Positions 61,935 to 64,000 of a stretch of 64,000 nt of DNA are shown piece after piece (the first letter of the stretch is position 1; every line of letters begins with the position of its first letter). The position numbers were made by a program, and so were the translations under genes. The stretch is taken from positions 62,001 to 126,000 of the forward strand of contig CAIVVM010000020.1 in the NCBI GenBank assembly GCA_903909375.1, read 5' to 3'. This DNA comes from an uncultured Alphaproteobacteria bacterium. Its GTDB lineage: Bacteria; Pseudomonadota; Alphaproteobacteria; Caulobacterales; Caulobacteraceae. The notes under the pieces are model-generated. The model did not search any database, was not told the origin of the DNA, and worked only from the letters and a program-made list of their open reading frames with translations.

Positions 61935-63088
61935 CGGAACAACGGGCCGGGGAACATCCGCAGGCGTCGGGCCTGCTCCACAAGGCGCGCGCCGTCGTCG
62001 AGCGGATCGGCGCCCTGAAGCGTGACTTTGATGGCGCGCACCGCCTCGCCCATGAAGCGGAGGTCCGCGAGGCGCTGACGCGATCCGAGCTGTCCCTTGC
62101 GGTTCAGGAATCGATGATCCAGCGCGCGGAGCTCGAGGCGCGACTGCGCGGCCAGGCCGTGGCGGCCCACGCAGCTCGCTATCCTTCGACGACCCGCCGT
62201 CACAATCGCCTGAACCAACTGGTCGACCGGATTCTCGCCAGGCTGGGGCCGGTGGGCCACGCGATCCTGATCCGGCGCAATGGTCTGGCGAGCCTGCCCC
62301 ACAGCGGCGCAGGTCTTTTCGATGCCGACTGGTACCTTGCTGCAAACCCGGATGTGGCGACGCGGGGGCTCTCGCCTCTGGTCCACTACCTCACCACGGG
62401 CGGCCGCGAGGGACGGTCGCCCGGACCACTGTTTGACGATGCATACTACCGCGCAGGGCACGCGGAAGGGTTGGCGCAGACCAGCCTGACGCCACTGGAG
62501 CACTATCTGCGCGTCGGCGCGGCCGGCGCGACCAGCCCTCATCCGCTGTTCGATCCGCCCCACTATCTGGCGCAGTCGCCGGAGCTCGCCCGGGGCGAGG
62601 ACCCTCTATCCCACTATCTGCGGGAGGGCGGCCGAGAGGGCCTCAGCCCTCACCCTCTGTTTGATGTGGACTGGTATGTCCGCCAGGCGCCCGAGGCAGC
62701 GGACCAGCCGGCGCTTCTGCACTATCTGGCGTCCGGTTGGAGCCGGGGTCTTTCGCCGCACCCGCTGTTCGACACCGCCTGGTATCTTGAGCAATGGCCG
62801 GATGTTGCGGCAGCCGGCATTCCCCCGCTGCTGCACTTTGTAGCGATGGGCGGGTTCGAAGGCCGTAGTCCCAGCCCCTGGTTTGATCTGGCGTACTATG
62901 TCGCCGCCCGGGGCGCGGACCTTCCCGCAGGGGTCAATCCTGTCGTGGACTATTTGCGGGGCGGCGCCTGGAAGGTTAGCCAGGCGCAGCCTGGCGCGCC
63001 CACCGCCGCCTACATAGTGGCGCGTCCGGAGGTGATTCGCGCCGGGCTCACGCCACTTGAGCACTGGGCGCGGCGGGCCGTTCGCTGA
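61931..63088 (+). CDS. Stand-alone FD-x3-Y repeat protein, function unknown
   Basis: A 385-aa protein. Residues 1-110 are helical and polar with a coiled-coil tendency (ALTRSELSLAVQESMIQRAELEARL). From 129 to ~345 there are six ~37-39-residue repeats beginning LFDxxWYL, at 129, 167, 206, 243, 279 and 317, and a weaker seventh from 357. Each unit reads approximately LFDxxWYLxxxPDVAxxGxxPLxHYLxxGxxEGRSPHP. The same unit occurs at the N-termini of the two GT-B proteins upstream. No catalytic domain or membrane helix is seen. It may bind the glycan or scaffold the transferases. It ends 41 bp inside the tail of the convergent DUF6270 gene. Confidence 0.78.
   Translation: MTEQRAGEHPQASGLLHKARAVVERIGALKRDFDGAHRLAHEAEVREALTRSELSLAVQESMIQRAELEARLRGQAVAAHAARYPSTTRRHNRLNQLVDRILARLGPVGHAILIRRNGLASLPHSGAGLFDADWYLAANPDVATRGLSPLVHYLTTGGREGRSPGPLFDDAYYRAGHAEGLAQTSLTPLEHYLRVGAAGATSPHPLFDPPHYLAQSPELARGEDPLSHYLREGGREGLSPHPLFDVDWYVRQAPEAADQPALLHYLASGWSRGLSPHPLFDTAWYLEQWPDVAAAGIPPLLHFVAMGGFEGRSPSPWFDLAYYVAARGADLPAGVNPVVDYLRGGAWKVSQAQPGAPTAAYIVARPEVIRAGLTPLEHWARRAVR
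62315..63073 (+). repeat. Tandem coding repeats, FD-x3-Y units (6 full, 1 degenerate)
   Basis: Six contiguous units of 36-40 codons plus a degenerate one. Bases differ widely between units while the consensus FD, W/YY, P.L.HYL and G..EGRSP is kept, so the repeats are old and under amino-acid selection, not a recent DNA expansion. Confidence 0.75.
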
Positions 63089-63857
63089 ACGCACCGGATA
63101 GCCCAAGCTGGCCGAGCTGACGGCGGACGTCGTCATAGTATTCGGGAATGTAGTGGAAGGGGCTCAGGCCCCACTGGTGATCCGGATCCGCCAACCGGAA
63201 CGCATCGGCGTCGATCCTTGCCATCGGTGGCATCAGGCGCAGGAATTCAGCTTCCTGGCGCTCCAGCAGGGCATTGTACGGTCCAATTTCGGTCGGCCTG
63301 CCGCTCAGGATCTCGACATCCTGGATCTCGGAGATCGCCCCGGAGGTGTCCCGCTGACGGGTCGCCCACCGCGCCGAGTGCAGGATGGGAACGGCCCTTC
63401 GAAGCTCTGATTGCTCCAGCAGCGTCGCGAAGGCGCGCGTCGCGTCGCGCCACACCCGATCGCAGGGCGCCGACAGTCTGGAAATCGGCCGCCAGCTTCT
63501 GAACGGCGCGCGCGACATATAGCCGCTCCGCACCAGCTCGGCGCTGTGTGTCACCAGGGTCCCGCGCGTCGAGATGAGGTCGAAGCGCTCATCGATAAAG
63601 TCAAAGATCAGGTGGGTTGGCTGAAACGCCACCAACCGCGCCAGAGCCGTCTTCTCGAGATCGGCGACCAGAGCCTTGTGTTCGTGCGCATGCAGGTCGC
63701 CCGGCGGGGTCCGGGCCGGCCGAAAGTCCGGGAGCGGCGAGGCCAGCAGGCTGGCAAGCGAGGTCCGCGAAACATAGAGCAGCTGCTCACTGCCGCCGCC
63801 ACGGATCGGCCACAGGTCGCGGGTAATGCAGCTGCCGACGATGGCGATCTTCGGCAT
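63048..63857 (-). CDS. DUF6270-like SGNH-type protein
   Basis: A 269-aa protein starting at 63857 with GGGAAG upstream. KIAIVGSCITRDLW (G8-S9-C10) is the GSCxxR opening of DUF6270-like proteins, which resemble SGNH hydrolases; IFDFIDERFDL follows and QWGLSPFHYIPEYYDDVRRQL near the end fits the late His/Asp block (the D.xxH pattern). Members are found in bacterial polysaccharide loci and are suggested to act on glycan acyl groups; biochemical function is unknown. The gene overlaps the repeat protein tail-to-tail by 41 bp. Confidence 0.75.
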   Translation of the reverse strand: MPKIAIVGSCITRDLWPIRGGGSEQLLYVSRTSLASLLASPLPDFRPARTPPGDLHAHEHKALVADLEKTALARLVAFQPTHLIFDFIDERFDLISTRGTLVTHSAELVRSGYMSRAPFRSWRPISRLSAPCDRVWRDATRAFATLLEQSELRRAVPILHSARWATRQRDTSGAISEIQDVEILSGRPTEIGPYNALLERQEAEFLRLMPPMARIDADAFRLADPDHQWGLSPFHYIPEYYDDVRRQLGQLGLSGAFSERPAAPSAQVA

Positions 63858-63923
63858 CGAACTTCCCGATTGAACCTGACCTGAAATCGTCGACGGCTGC
63901 ATGTTTGTTCCATTGGCGCAGCG

Positions 63924-63936
63924 GTCTTGACAAGAC
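63924..63936. promoter_or_regulatory. 13-bp palindrome upstream of the DUF6270-like gene
   Basis: GTCTTGACAAGAC is complementary about a central A, 67 bp upstream of the start at 63857, and it contains TTGACA on the plus strand and TTGTCA on the minus strand. It may be an operator overlapping a promoter. The neighbouring bases (63858-64000) are less GC-rich than average and hold no gene that I can see. Confidence 0.4.
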
Positions 63937-64000
63937 GCTTCCTCACAAACGCATGCGCTGACAATTTTCAAGGTAGTGTCCTGCGCGCGGTTGTTTTTTG

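Noticed and set aside
1-64000. CRISPR array, insertion sequence or prophage
   Set aside because: No evenly spaced direct repeats, transposase, integrase or phage structural gene was recognised; the protein repeats at 62.3-63.1 kb are coding.

Overview
The window looks like a chromosomal segment of a Caulobacterales alphaproteobacterium, most likely a Caulobacteraceae member such as Phenylobacterium or Caulobacter. I base this on high-GC coding throughout, a PhaR-PhaA-PhaB locus, a MetX-MetW pair, many ATGA/GTGA start-stop overlaps, and several lineage-typical small proteins. The genus is a guess. About 60 protein genes and one tRNA are packed with short gaps. No insertion sequence, phage gene, CRISPR array or rRNA was seen, and no gap exceeds 300 bases.

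0-9 kb: a MarR regulator fragment divergent from an EmrB-type drug exporter, then a thioesterase-like protein, a tiny DUF3309-type membrane protein, a LanC-like cyclase with a GNAT acetyltransferase, an atypical Nramp transporter, a beta-lactamase-fold hydrolase, LysE, hisI and folE. 9-19 kb: cysS, then a run on the plus strand of a START-like protein, a sulfatase, a Tat-exported class V aminotransferase, NIPSNAP, a NifU-like scaffold and a YCII-like protein, followed by yidD, thrS and a GT2 glycosyltransferase. 19-25 kb: a TonB-dependent receptor divergent from a three-gene ABC-2 transporter; the shared control region holds a sequence matching the classical Zur operator (6-5-6 inverted repeat), so this is probably a zinc-starvation locus.

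25-45 kb: HMG-CoA lyase, an ArnT-like and a GT2 glycosyltransferase, the PHA locus (phaR facing phaA-phaB with a candidate PhaR operator between), gloB, a methyltransferase, a PII protein, metW-metX, a SixA-like phosphatase, a DUF952 protein, pyrD, an orphan sensor kinase, a gamma-glutamyltransferase lipoprotein, a P1-family aminopeptidase, a secreted protein of unknown function and tRNA-Arg(ACG).

45-64 kb: a large surface-glycan region. It has two GT4 enzymes in divergent orientation, an LPLAT/flippase-like membrane protein, an FkbM methyltransferase, an MFS protein, a Wzt/Wzm-type ABC exporter, a GT2 plus polytopic membrane protein pair, a sulfotransferase, and a four-gene translationally coupled block: two tandem-paralogous GT-B enzymes with N-terminal repeats, a GT-A enzyme, and a stand-alone protein made almost wholly of the same repeat. 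A DUF6270-like SGNH-type protein closes the window. The repeat-sharing block and the putative Zur-controlled receptor/exporter locus are the two most promising systems.
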